Shown here one piece after another: positions 15,605 through 23,199 of a stretch of DNA of 23,606 nucleotides. A program made the translations under genes and the position numbers. The DNA comes from WHSY01 sp050700385 (GTDB taxonomy: Bacteria; Actinomycetota; Actinomycetes; Mycobacteriales; Pseudonocardiaceae): NCBI GenBank assembly GCA_050700385.1, contig JBOHGT010000212.1:1-23606 (forward strand), given 5' to 3'. The notes beneath the pieces were generated by a model, which saw nothing but the letters and a program-made list of their open reading frames with translations, had not been told where the DNA came from and made no database searches. Positions within the stretch are counted from its first letter, which is position 1; every line of letters begins with the position of its first letter.

Positions 15605-16237
15605 ATGCAGATCGTCCATTTCGGACACTCGTGCGTGCTCGCCGAGACCCCGACCGCGCGGCTGCTCATCGACCCGGGCAGCTTCTCGTCCGGGTTCGAG
15701 GGGCTCACCGGCCTCGATGCGATCCTCGTGACCCACCAGCACCCCGACCACCTCGATCTCGACCGGCTACCCGCGCTGCTGCGCGCCAACCCGGACGCGG
15801 AGCTGGTGGCCGACGCCGGGAGCGCGACCCAGCTCGCCGACGCCGGGCTGACCCATCGGGTGATCCGCCCCGGCGAACGCCACCAGCTCGCCGGGACCAC
15901 GGTGGACGTCCTCGGCGGGGACCATGCAGTGATCCACCCGGACATCCCGATGATCCCCAACAACGCCTACCTCATCGACGGTTCCGTGCTGCACCCCGGT
16001 GACTCCTTCACCCCGCCGCCGGACCCGGTGGACGCGCTGCTGCTGCCCACCGGTGCACCGTGGCTGAAGCTCTCCGAGGCGGTCGACTACCTGCGCGCGG
16101 TCGCCCCACCGGTCGCCGTCCCGATCCACCAGGCCGTGCTGGCGATGCCGGAGATGTACTACAACCACTTCCGGAACCTGGCGCCGGCCGGCACCGAGGT
16201 GCAGGTGGCGTCGCACGGCGAGCCGATGACCCTGTGA
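15605..16237 (+). CDS. MBL-fold metal-dependent hydrolase
   Basis: The 210-residue protein has the metallo-beta-lactamase fold of the UlaG-like/YtnP-like small hydrolases. MQIVHFGHSCVLAET leads into LLIDPG, then the metal motif THQHPDHLD (His44, His46, Asp48, His49), a further ligand region LHPGDSF (His130, Asp133), and VPIHQAV with His175. AGGAGGTGA at 15592-15600, a near-perfect anti-16S match, fixes the ATG at 15605. A five-codon ORF (ATG at 15588) ends in a TGA that shares its A with this ATG. The gene is the only plus-strand gene inside the purine block and converges on the DUF2334 gene. The substrate is not evident. Confidence 0.87.
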   Translation: MQIVHFGHSCVLAETPTARLLIDPGSFSSGFEGLTGLDAILVTHQHPDHLDLDRLPALLRANPDAELVADAGSATQLADAGLTHRVIRPGERHQLAGTTVDVLGGDHAVIHPDIPMIPNNAYLIDGSVLHPGDSFTPPPDPVDALLLPTGAPWLKLSEAVDYLRAVAPPVAVPIHQAVLAMPEMYYNHFRNLAPAGTEVQVASHGEPMTL

Positions 16238-16241
16238 CGAT

Positions 16242-16266
16242 CCTCAGGCTGACGAGCCTCAGGCTG
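16242..16266. terminator. Possible weak bidirectional hairpin between convergent genes
   Basis: CCTCAGGCTG occurs twice (16242-16251 and 16257-16266). AGGCT-GACG-AGCCT can form a 5-base-pair stem between the stops of the MBL gene and the DUF2334 gene. There is no T-run, so this is a tentative call based on position. Confidence 0.25.
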
Positions 16267-16963
16267 CGAGCAGCGCCGGGTGGGTCATCGCGGCATAGGT
16301 GACCGGTCGCGCGCCGTGGTGCAGCGCGATGTCCACGGCGTCCAGCAGCGCGCCGCGACGGCCGCCACGAACCAGATCGGCCACGTCGACGGCGAGCCGG
16401 ACCAGCCCGCCGTGCCGCGCTCCCCGGGCCGCCCCGAGCACCATCGCGCGGCACCACCACGGCTCGCCACGCCCACCGAACCCGAGCACCCGGCCACGAT
16501 GCACCTGCCCGGAGCGCAGGTCACGCACCGCGGTGGCGTCGGCGCAGATCACGAAACCGCCCCGGCGCAATGCCGCCACGGTGCCGGGCGACGCGAGCCA
16601 GCGCGGTGGGACGAACGCGTCGGTGCCCAGCCCGACACGCTCGAGGCGCCTCGTCGCGGCGAGCAGTCGCAGGCCGGCCTCGTGGGCGGGCAGCCCGGCG
16701 AACTCCGCGCGGCGCCCGATCCGGGCCACGGTGTACGCATCCCAGGCGCCGATCGGGCCGGCGGTGTGGTCATAGCCGTGGGCGAGCACCGCGTCACCGG
16801 CAGCGCGGCGCTCGCGCAGCCACTCGACGGGCCCCGGATCGCGGGGCATCACGAGCAGCGAGGTAGGGACGCCACGGGCGTCGAGTTCGGCGGTCAGGGC
16901 GATGGCGGCGTCCAGCGTGGTGGCGCGGACCCCGGAGAGCGAGACGACCAGTTGTGCGGGCAC
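16259..16963 (-). CDS. DUF2334 (polysaccharide-deacetylase-like) protein
   Basis: The 234-residue product begins PAQLVVSLSGVRATTLDAAI and continues LDARGVPTSLLVMPRDPGPVEWLRERRAAGDAVLAHGYDH. This is the start of the DUF2334 family, which shares the NodB-like deacetylase barrel. The histidines in HGYDH (62-66) are the likely metal ligands. FVPPRWLASPGTVAALRRGGF and the C-terminal TYAAMTHPALL are also typical. The start is a GTG at 16963; GGAGG lies almost against it, closer than usual, so the exact start is uncertain. The frame is open for hundreds of codons upstream, but there it is antisense-like Arg/Ala-rich shadow of the MDMPI gene and purB. The substrate is unknown; deacetylation is only a family-level guess. 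Confidence 0.75.
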   Translation of the reverse strand: MPAQLVVSLSGVRATTLDAAIALTAELDARGVPTSLLVMPRDPGPVEWLRERRAAGDAVLAHGYDHTAGPIGAWDAYTVARIGRRAEFAGLPAHEAGLRLLAATRRLERVGLGTDAFVPPRWLASPGTVAALRRGGFVICADATAVRDLRSGQVHRGRVLGFGGRGEPWWCRAMVLGAARGARHGGLVRLAVDVADLVRGGRRGALLDAVDIALHHGARPVTYAAMTHPALLAA

Positions 16964-17046
16964 GCCTCCATGACGCCGCAGCAGGATGTCCGGCGGCTGA
17001 CGTCGACGTGACCGGCGGGCGCCGATCGGCCGAACTGCTGCCGGGT

Positions 17047-17745
17047 TCAGAGCCAGCGGGGGAGCTCGGGCAGCCCGTCGGGGGCGGCGAGACGGGAGCC
17101 GGAGCAGCGGCCGGTGAGCCAGCCGGCGAGCTCGGCCGCCGGCCCGGAGACCGGCACGGGCTCGGCATCGGCCGGCCCGAAGGCCACCGGTTCCTCGCCC
17201 GGTTCCTCGCCCACGCGCAGCGCCACCCGTTGCTCGACGCGGGAGTCCATCCATGCGGCGACATCGCGGACCAGCGCGGTGGCGACGTCGTCGGGCAGCA
17301 CGTCGATCTCCGCGCCGGCGTCGAGGTCGACGAGGTGCAGCCACACCTCCCGAACCCGCATCCACGCGACGGTCGAGGCTGGCACGGTCCGCCCTTGCGA
17401 CGTGCGGACCACTGCCTCCCAGTGCGCCGGCTCCAGCTCGCCGGCAGCGGCGGCGAACCGGGCGGCGGTGCTGCGCAGGTCCTCGAGCTGCTCGGGCAGC
17501 GGTCGACCGGCGCCGGCCTCGATCTCGGCCGCGCGTGCCTCGCGCGATGCGTACGCCGGCGTCTCCACCCCGGTCCGCGCCCAGGTCAGCAACCGCAGCA
17601 GCGCGTCGGCGTTGCGCGCGAGATGGGTGACGACGTGCCCGCGGGTCCAGCCGGGCAGCCGGGACGGTGCGCGCAGGTCGTCCAGCCCGGCGACGGCCCG
17701 CTCGACCCGGGCCTGACCCTCCGCGGCCCAGGCCAGCTCGGTCAT
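17047..17745 (-). CDS. Maleylpyruvate isomerase family mycothiol-dependent enzyme
   Basis: The product is about 232 residues. The N-terminal DinB-like MDMPI domain shows LPGWTRGHVVTHLARNADALLRLLTWARTG, with the family histidine in THLARN, and VREVWLHLVDLDAG with the second histidine site. The C-terminal part contains the usual GPAAELAGWLTGR and ends PELPRWL. Characterised relatives isomerise maleylpyruvate with mycothiol as cofactor, but most members have unknown substrates. The ATG at 17745 begins MTELAWAAEGQARV like relatives; a GTG at 17757 adds four residues. It starts only 3-15 bases after the purB stop, so it is very probably translated from the purB message. Confidence 0.85.
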   Translation of the reverse strand: MTELAWAAEGQARVERAVAGLDDLRAPSRLPGWTRGHVVTHLARNADALLRLLTWARTGVETPAYASREARAAEIEAGAGRPLPEQLEDLRSTAARFAAAAGELEPAHWEAVVRTSQGRTVPASTVAWMRVREVWLHLVDLDAGAEIDVLPDDVATALVRDVAAWMDSRVEQRVALRVGEEPGEEPVAFGPADAEPVPVSGPAAELAGWLTGRCSGSRLAAPDGLPELPRWL

Positions 17746-17760
17746 CGGCGTACTCACGCC

Positions 17761-19161
17761 CTACAGGATGGGGGACGGCGCGTAGCGCGCGGCCTCGGGG
17801 TAGCGCGCCACGACCTGCTCGACCGAACCGACGACGGCGGCGACCTGCTCGCCCGCGAGACCGGTGAAGGGCAACCGGTCGGCGAGCAGCGCGTCCAGCT
17901 CGGCGCGGCCCAGCGGGAGCCGTGCGTCGTCGGCCAGCCGGTCGACCAGGTCGTTGTCCGCGCCGCCCTCGCGCATCGCGAGCGCGACGGCCACCGCGTG
18001 CCCGCGGATCACCTCGTGCGCGGTCTCCCGGCCGACCCCGGCGCGGACCGCGGCGACGAGCACCTTCGTAGTGGCCAGAAAGGGCAGGTAGCGGGCCAGC
18101 TCCCGCTCGATGACGGCGGGGTGGGCGCCGAACTCGTCGAGCACGGTGAGGATCGTCTCGAGCAGCCCGTCGAATGCGAAGAACGCGTCCGGCAGCGCGA
18201 CCCTGCGCACCACCGAGTCGGACACGTCGCCCTCGTTCCACTGCGCGCCCGCCAGCTCTGACAGCATCGATGCATACCCGCGCAGCACCACCGCCAGGCC
18301 GTTGACGCGCTCGCAGGAGCGGGTGTTCATCTTGTGCGGCATGGCGCTCGATCCGATCTGGCCGGCGGCGAACCCTTCGGTGACCAGCTCGTGGCCGGCC
18401 ATCAGGCGGATCGTGGTGGCCAGGCTCGACGGGGCGGCAGCGAGCTGGACCAGCGCGGAGACCACCTCGAAGTCCAGCGAGCGCGGGTAGACCTGCCCGA
18501 CGCTGGTCAGCACCCGGTCGAAGCCCAGGTGTGCCGCCACCCGGTCCTCGAGCCCGGCCGCGTCAGTGCCGAGCAGGTCGGCCATGTCCTGCGCGGTGCC
18601 CATCGGGCCCTTGATCCCGCGCAACGGGTAGCGGGCGAGCAGTTCCTCGAGCCGGCCGAACGCGACGAGCAGCTCGTCGGCCGCCGAGGCGAACCGCTTG
18701 CCCAGCGTGGTCGCCTGCCCGGCGACGTTGTGCGAGCGCCCTGCGATCACCAGGTCGGCGTGCGCGGCGGCCCGCGCGGCGAGCCGGGCGAGCACAGCGA
18801 CGCACCGGTCCCGCACGTGCCGCAGCGACAACCGGATTTGCAGCTGCTCGACATTCTCGGTGAGGTCCCGCGACGTCAGTCCCTTGTGAACCTCCTCGTG
18901 ACCGGCGAGCGCGTTGAACTCGTCTATCCGGGCCTTGACGTCGTGCCGGGTCACCCGCTCCCGTGCCGCGATCGACTCGAGATCCACATCGGACACGACG
19001 CGCTGGTAGCCGTCGATGACCTGTTCGGCCACGGGCAGGCCGAGGTCGGCCTGGGCCCGCAGCACCACAAGCCACAGCTCCCGCTCGAGCACGACCTTGC
19101 GCTCCAGGGACCACAGCGCCACCAGCTCAGGCGATGCGTAGCGCTGCGCCAGCACGTTCAT
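17761..19161 (-). CDS. purB: Adenylosuccinate lyase
   Basis: PurB releases fumarate twice in purine synthesis: from SAICAR to give AICAR, and from adenylosuccinate to give AMP. The 466-residue protein shows GHEEVHKGLTSRDLTENVEQLQ, AGRSHNVAGQATTLGKRFA with the catalytic His144, and the superfamily signature IGSSAMPHKMNTRSCERVNGL (269-289), which carries the mobile serine loop. The signature form SAMPHKMNTR is the long PurB type seen in actinobacteria. The start is the ATG at 19161; no strong binding site is visible. A 40-base imperfect dyad lies just upstream and may act on this gene. It is followed almost without gap by the MDMPI-like gene. Elsewhere purC often lies nearby, but it is not present here. 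Confidence 0.96.
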   Translation of the reverse strand: MNVLAQRYASPELVALWSLERKVVLERELWLVVLRAQADLGLPVAEQVIDGYQRVVSDVDLESIAARERVTRHDVKARIDEFNALAGHEEVHKGLTSRDLTENVEQLQIRLSLRHVRDRCVAVLARLAARAAAHADLVIAGRSHNVAGQATTLGKRFASAADELLVAFGRLEELLARYPLRGIKGPMGTAQDMADLLGTDAAGLEDRVAAHLGFDRVLTSVGQVYPRSLDFEVVSALVQLAAAPSSLATTIRLMAGHELVTEGFAAGQIGSSAMPHKMNTRSCERVNGLAVVLRGYASMLSELAGAQWNEGDVSDSVVRRVALPDAFFAFDGLLETILTVLDEFGAHPAVIERELARYLPFLATTKVLVAAVRAGVGRETAHEVIRGHAVAVALAMREGGADNDLVDRLADDARLPLGRAELDALLADRLPFTGLAGEQVAAVVGSVEQVVARYPEAARYAPSPIL

Positions 19162-19183
19162 GCGCGGCAGACTACGTCTGCTC

Positions 19184-19223
19184 GTGAGTGCTTACCGGCG
19201 TGGCAACACCGTTATCCACTCAC
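19184..19223. promoter_or_regulatory. Forty-base imperfect dyad before purB
   Basis: Outer arms GTGAGTG (19184-19190) and CACTCAC (19217-19223) are perfect, and the inner arms CGGCGT and ACACCG match at five of six positions (a G-U pair in the RNA). In the minus-strand transcript this folds into a two-part hairpin with a four-base loop, ending 22 bases before the purB start. It could be a purB leader structure, an operator, or a terminator for the sigma-factor unit upstream. No T-run follows. Confidence 0.5.
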
Positions 19224-19239
19224 AGGCTGCGCAGCAGCG

Positions 19240-19908
19240 TCAGAACCGGGCGGCGAGCTCGCTGGCGAGTTCGTCGACGTCGTCGCCCAGTGGTGCGGGC
19301 TGCCCGGCAGCGGCGGGCACCGAGAGCACAGCGAGCCGCTTCCCGCTTGCGGTGCTGGTCGCGTGGCCGCGTGCGCCGTCCGGACGCGCCGTGCCGGAGT
19401 CACCCACCCCGGGGGTGGGTGGGGCGAGCACCAGGTAGAGCGTGCCGCCGGGCACCGGCACCCCGGCCGCCCGCGAGCCGGGCGGGCAGGTCTCGGGCAG
19501 CGGCACTGCCGGGCCGCCCGGGGCGGCATCGCGCCCGGCAAGCGTCTCGGTGAGCTCGGCGCCCAGCGCAGGGTCGGCCGGACCGCAGTTCCCGGCGGCG
19601 TCCGGCCCGGGAGGTACCCCGAGGGTTGACACCGGCGGCACTGGCTCGAGCATCCGACGGCCTGTTTCCGGAGGTGCGGGCGCGGCCGCGGGTGTCTCGC
19701 TCGTCCCCGGCGATCCGAGCAACTGACCGCCGACCACTACCCCGCCCGCCAGCACGGCAATGCCGAGCAGCGATCCTCCGGCCAGCGCGGAACGCCGCCG
19801 CGCGGTGGCCCGCCGGGACGCGGCCAGCACGTCATCACGGTCGAAGGACGCAGCGGGTGACGTGCCTACCGCGTCGCGGAACAGCTCGCCCAGCCGCTGC
19901 TCGTCCAC
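19240..19908 (-). CDS. Membrane protein downstream of a SigE-family sigma factor (possible anti-sigma)
   Basis: The 222-residue product begins DEQRLGELFRDAV, a short cytoplasmic head of about 38 residues ending in an Arg-rich stretch. One membrane segment (41-64, Ala/Gly/Val-rich) follows, then a Pro/Ala-rich linker and an outside domain with two cysteines (in GNCGPADP and PETCPPGS) that may form a disulfide. The start is a GTG at 19908, fixed by AGGAGG eight bases upstream; the frame extends to 19965 inside the sigma gene. It lies 25 bases after that gene, the usual place for an anti-sigma factor. The head lacks the H-x3-C-x2-C zinc motif, so it is not a standard ZAS-type anti-sigma protein. 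The role is inferred from position only. Confidence 0.7.
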   Translation of the reverse strand: MDEQRLGELFRDAVGTSPAASFDRDDVLAASRRATARRRSALAGGSLLGIAVLAGGVVVGGQLLGSPGTSETPAAAPAPPETGRRMLEPVPPVSTLGVPPGPDAAGNCGPADPALGAELTETLAGRDAAPGGPAVPLPETCPPGSRAAGVPVPGGTLYLVLAPPTPGVGDSGTARPDGARGHATSTASGKRLAVLSVPAAAGQPAPLGDDVDELASELAARF

Positions 19909-19933
19909 CGGATGCACCTCCTCTCGTGCGCCG

Positions 19934-20470
19934 TCAACCGGCCGGTCGCAGGTCGTCCAGCGCATCGCCCAGCGCGGCGCGCAAGGCGTCGAGCCCCCGT
20001 GCCGTCTGGCTCTTCACGGTGCCTTCGGTGCACTTCAGGGTGGCGGCCACGTCGGTCACCGACTGCCCCTCCAGGAACCGGAGCACCAACACCGCCCGTT
20101 GCCGGGGCGGTACCTGCTGCAGGCCGTCGACCAGCGCCGACCGGGTGGCCACCGTATCCCCGACATCGTCGGTGGAGCCGTCGCCCGCGCCTGCCGATCC
20201 CGTCTCGGGTAGCACGTCCACGGCGTGCTCCCGACGCCAGGGGCGCCGGGACTCGTCGATTGCCGCCCGCACGAGGGTGCGCCGGACGTAGGCGTCCAGG
20301 GCCTGCCGGTCCCGGATCTTGCGCCAGCGCCGGTGCAGCGCGACGAACGCGGTCTGCGCGAGGTCGTCCGCGCGGTGCCAGTCGCCACAGATCAGGTACG
20401 CGGTGCGCCGCACGGCGTCGCGCCGTGCCGTGAAGTACTCCGCGAACTCCTGCTCGTCGCCCTGGTCCAC
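19934..20470 (-). CDS. SigE-family (ECF) RNA polymerase sigma factor
   Basis: The 178-residue protein has sigma region 2 (FAEYFTARRDAVRRTAYLI, then HRADDLAQTAFVALHRRW) at residues 8-50 and a region 4 helix-turn-helix (PPRQRAVLVLRFLEGQSVTDVAATLKCTEGTVKSQTARGLDALR) at about 120-170. This is the actinobacterial SigE-family ECF pattern, with no region 3. It directs RNA polymerase to a small regulon that cannot be read from here. The GTG start at 20470 has GAGGGG at a suitable distance. A 35-residue acidic/polar linker (about 82-115) separates the two DNA-binding regions. It is the first gene of a two-gene unit with the membrane protein that follows. Confidence 0.92.
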   Translation of the reverse strand: MDQGDEQEFAEYFTARRDAVRRTAYLICGDWHRADDLAQTAFVALHRRWRKIRDRQALDAYVRRTLVRAAIDESRRPWRREHAVDVLPETGSAGAGDGSTDDVGDTVATRSALVDGLQQVPPRQRAVLVLRFLEGQSVTDVAATLKCTEGTVKSQTARGLDALRAALGDALDDLRPAG

Positions 20471-20557
20471 ACGGACCCCTCGTCGGTTGCGCCTGCACGT
20501 GCTGGGACGAGACGAGCATGGCAGCGGGTTGCACGCGCCCGTCGAGCGCGGTCGACG

Positions 20558-21331
20558 TCAGTCGGCCGCGCGAGAGTGTTCCAGCGCGTCGAGCCGGGCG
20601 TGCAGCCGGACCATCTCGTCGAGCAGCTCCTTGCGGGTGACCTGCTCGGAGCGCTCGACGGTCTCGCGCACACCCTGGATCTGCTCCACGAACCACGACG
20701 CGATCGACGCCGTGACGACACCGAGCAGCGCGATCCCGGCCAGCATCAGCGCCCCGGCGACCACCCGGCCCTCGGTGGTGACCGGGTAGCGGTCGCCGTA
20801 GCCGACGGTGGTGATCGTCGTGACGGTCCACCACAGCGCCTCGCCGAACGAGGTGATCGAGGAGTCCGGGTTGCCGCGCTCGGCGTCGTATACGGCCAGC
20901 GCGGCGACGAAGGAGATCAGCGCGGTGGCGCCGGAGACATAGACGGTCACCCGCCCGCGCAGGTCGTCGCGCAGCTGCCGGTCGAGCACTGTCATCGCCG
21001 TGAACACCCGCAGCACGCGCAACTGCCGGAACATCGGCAACACGATCATCAGCAGGTCCAGCACGTGCCGCCGGATGAAGCGCCAGCGCCGCCGCGCGAG
21101 TCGCAACCGCACCACGTAGTCCACCGCGAACACCGCCCAGGTGCCCCACAGCACGGCCTGCAGCGCCGTGCGCCAGGGTCCGGCCAGGCCCGGCAGCAGC
21201 ACCGAGGCGGCATAGCCGATCAGGAACAGCGCAGCCAGCCCGGTCAGCGGCCAGTCGGTACGACGCTCCCACGCGGTCAGGCGCGGTTCGTCCCTGGCGC
21301 GGCCGGCGAGCTCCGGGCGAATCTCAGACAT
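20558..21331 (-). CDS. Six-TM voltage-gated-type potassium channel
   Basis: The 257-residue protein has six predicted membrane segments: about 28-48, 56-78, 90-101, an arginine-bearing S4-like helix 102-118 (RQLRVLRVF), 128-148 and 190-214. The pore loop carries the selectivity filter TTVGYGD (174-180), which defines potassium channels. The C-terminus (215-257) is a charged heptad-like coiled coil (VRETVERSEQVTRKELLDEMVRLHARLDALEH), probably for tetramer assembly; no RCK/TrkA-N domain is present. The ATG at 21331 is chosen because MSEIRPEL is a natural cytoplasmic head; a GTG at 21367 is also possible. It reads in the same direction as the sigma factor, 87 bases upstream of it. Only two arginines lie in S4, so voltage sensing may be weak. 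Confidence 0.92.
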   Translation of the reverse strand: MSEIRPELAGRARDEPRLTAWERRTDWPLTGLAALFLIGYAASVLLPGLAGPWRTALQAVLWGTWAVFAVDYVVRLRLARRRWRFIRRHVLDLLMIVLPMFRQLRVLRVFTAMTVLDRQLRDDLRGRVTVYVSGATALISFVAALAVYDAERGNPDSSITSFGEALWWTVTTITTVGYGDRYPVTTEGRVVAGALMLAGIALLGVVTASIASWFVEQIQGVRETVERSEQVTRKELLDEMVRLHARLDALEHSRAAD

Positions 21332-21569
21332 GGCATCGAGTCTGCCGCGCAGGGCAGCACGTGACACCGTCCCGGCTCGGTCGAACTCACCCGCTGTTAC
21401 GCGGCACTCAGCTGCCCGACCGGTTCTTCGGGTGTGCTCCCGGCGTCAGGTGACAGCCGGTGAAGACGTTCAGCACGGTGTTCTCGGCCGTTCCGAAGAA
21501 GTAGCGCGCGCCGGACCGTCCACAGCGAATGTCTCGTGATCGCGGGGGGCATCGGCGAGCACCCCCAGC
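21332..21569. other. Intergenic stretch with an unidentified coding scrap
   Basis: I find no intact gene here. On the minus strand, about 21410-21520, a frame reads RYFFGTAENTVLNVFTGCHL and runs into a TGA. It looks more like real protein than shadow sequence, but it has no start and no recognised family. It may be another gene end left by the rearrangements that produced the relics to the right. Confidence 0.3.
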
Positions 21570-21689
21570 TGTCGGCCGGGCAAGGCCGCCGCCGCGGCCG
21601 CCAAGACCGACACCTTCTCGGACAACGCTACCGACTCCTGGTCAAACGTCGCGGCAAACTCAAGGCCCTGGTCGCCGTCGCCCGTGTGA
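21570..21689 (+). pseudogene. Frameshifted fragment of an IS110-type transposase
   Basis: Two short pieces in different plus frames add up to the conserved C-terminal end of IS110-family (DEDD-type) transposases. The first reads GKAAAAAAKTDTF; the second reads LGQRYRLLVKRRGKLKALVA, followed by VAR. Joining them needs one extra C in the TTC-TCGGA stretch, so a one-base deletion has split the frame near 21621. The sequence leaves the transposase pattern directly after VAVAR, before the usual ILVIIWHLL. No terminal repeats can be assigned; IS110 elements often lack them. It is a dead insertion-sequence scrap. Confidence 0.6.
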
Positions 21690-21983
21690 CATCCCGGCGA
21701 ACTATGCAACCTCGAACGGATCCGCGACGGCGCCAGAGTCCGCGCGGCCGTCGTCTCCGACTGGGCCGAGCACTACCTGACCACCCGGGGGCAGTTCCCC
21801 GAGCGCCTGGCCGTCATCAGCCTCGTCGGGACGCTGCAGGCCGACTTCAACCACACCATCCAGGCCTGGGCCGAGTGGGCGCTACACACCATCGACACGT
21901 GTCCCGACGATCTGCGCGCGGCCCCGCAGGCTCGCGAGGCGCTCGAAGGGATCCGTCGCCGCGGCGGCGACGGGACGGGCTGA
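21690..21983 (+). pseudogene. C-terminal fragment of an unidentified, possibly PadR-type, regulator
   Basis: Immediately after the transposase scrap, a frame with no start codon of its own reads HPGELCNLERIRDGARVRAA, then DWAEHYLTTRGQFPERLAVI, then IQAWAEWALHTIDTCPDDLR, and ends at a TGA at 21981. It is helical, Trp/Glu-rich and has normal high-GC codon use, so it is probably a true gene end. It resembles the helical C-terminal part of actinobacterial PadR-like regulators, but I am not certain of the family. The N-terminal DNA-binding half is missing. Confidence 0.35.
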
Positions 21984-22237
21984 GCAGGGCCGCAGGACGA
22001 TTCTCCCTTGCGAGTAGTCGTTCGGGTCCATCCCAGGGGACATGCTGCGACGGGCAGGGGCGGGTTTCTGATAGCGATACCTCCATCCCGGGGCTCACTA
22101 TGTCCTCATGCCGTCCTACCTGCTGTGGCTCCACCACGAGCCGGGGAACGGGCACGACACCTCCTGCCCGCGTTCGTCGCCGAGCGCACCGGCGTGCTGG
22201 AGGTCCGCGAGATCACCATTTCCTGATGGGGGGCCAC
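21984..22237. other. Gene-poor stretch with one short unassigned scrap
   Basis: A plus frame ending at 22226 reads RHLLPAFVAERTGVLEVREI and looks like a protein C-terminus, but its upstream part (from 22008) is unlike protein and no family is evident. GGGGGG at about 22228-22233 serves as the ribosome binding site of the P450 relic that follows. Nothing else is supported here. Confidence 0.3.
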
Positions 22238-23042
22238 ATGACCACCACCTCCGCGCCGAGCGCGCTTCCCTTCCTGGACCTGTTGGATCCTGCGTTCCGG
22301 CCCGACAGCCCGAGGTGCGCGCCGCGCGCGCCGCGCACTGGTGCGCCCGCACGCCGATGGGCCTGGCGGTGCTGCGGCACGAGAAGCTGGCGAAGTTACT
22401 GACCGATCGCAGGCTGGTGCAGGGCACCTACCAGGTGCTCACCACCCAGGGCATCACCGCAGGCCCGCTGGTCGAGTGGATGAACTCGATGATCCTGACG
22501 GTCGAGGGCGACGACCACACCCGGCTGCGCCGGCTGGTCGGCCGGGCGTTTACCCGCGCGCGGTCGCCGCACTGCGGCCCAGGATGCGCGAGCCCGTCGA
22601 CGAGCTCATCGACGGATTCCCAGCCTGCGGGACGGTCGAGTTCATCCCGATCACCGGGCGGGTGGCGATCGAGGACCTCGAGGTCGACGGCGTGGCGATT
22701 CCGGCCGGCACCCGGTTGTCGATGCTGCTGGCCACCGGCAACACCGATCCGGCCGCGTTCGGCGCTGATCCCGACGGGTTCGACATCACGGTGCGCCGTC
22801 CGGCGTCGCTCACCTTCGGCGCGGGGATCCACTACTGCCTCGGCGCCACCCTGGCCCGGGCTGAGATGGCCGAGGCGCTACCAATCCTGGCCCGGCGGCT
22901 CGGGCCGATCGAGCCGGACAGGGAGCCGGTGTGGCGGCCCACGCTCGGTATCACCGGCCCGGTCACCCTGCCGATCCGGTTCACCCTCGGGGGCGCCGTG
23001 TTGACCGCGGACGAGGTGAGCGTGGCGGAGCTGATCACCTGA
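22238..23042 (+). pseudogene. Cytochrome P450 relic: two frameshifts and an in-frame internal deletion
   Basis: Three plus frames in turn encode one P450. MTTTSAPSALPFLDLLDP runs from 22238 to about 22310. EVRAARAAHWCARTPMGLAV through DDHTRLRRLVGRAFT runs to about 22555. AVAALRPRMREPVDELIDGF onward runs to the TGA at 23042. Each frame change is explained by loss of one C (in AGCCC-GAG and TTTACCC-GCG). At about 22640 the sequence jumps from GTVEF to IPITGRVAIEDLEVDGVAIP. This removes roughly 130-140 codons, including the I-helix oxygen-binding segment and the K-helix ExxR, but stays in frame. The heme-binding loop FGAGIHYCLGATLARAE and the C-terminus survive. The protein could not work as a P450 monooxygenase. 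The ATG has a good GGGGGG binding site. Confidence 0.85.
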
Positions 23043-23199
23043 GCGGCGAGCGCCAGCGTCCACGTTCCCCGGCGACGTGCCAGTGGTGCAGGTCCGTGGT
23101 GGACCGGATGGCAGACCGGCCTTCCCCGATGATGGCGCTGACCCGGTAGCGCGGGATTCGCTGGGCGTGCAACCACATGAGAGGGTCGAGCCAAGCCCC

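Noticed and set aside
16964..18241. N-terminal extension of the DUF2334 frame to 660 codons
   Set aside because: The extension is antisense-like Arg/Ala sequence lying over the MDMPI-like gene and purB in the same direction but another frame; family similarity starts at 16963.
19212..19220. TTATCCACT as a DnaA box or origin element
   Set aside because: A single near-match without neighbours, an AT-rich region or dnaA/dnaN genes; more simply part of the purB dyad.
22008..22226. Plus-strand 72-codon ORF before the P450 relic
   Set aside because: Only its last 25-30 residues look protein-like and no family is recognisable; kept as an unassigned scrap, not a gene.
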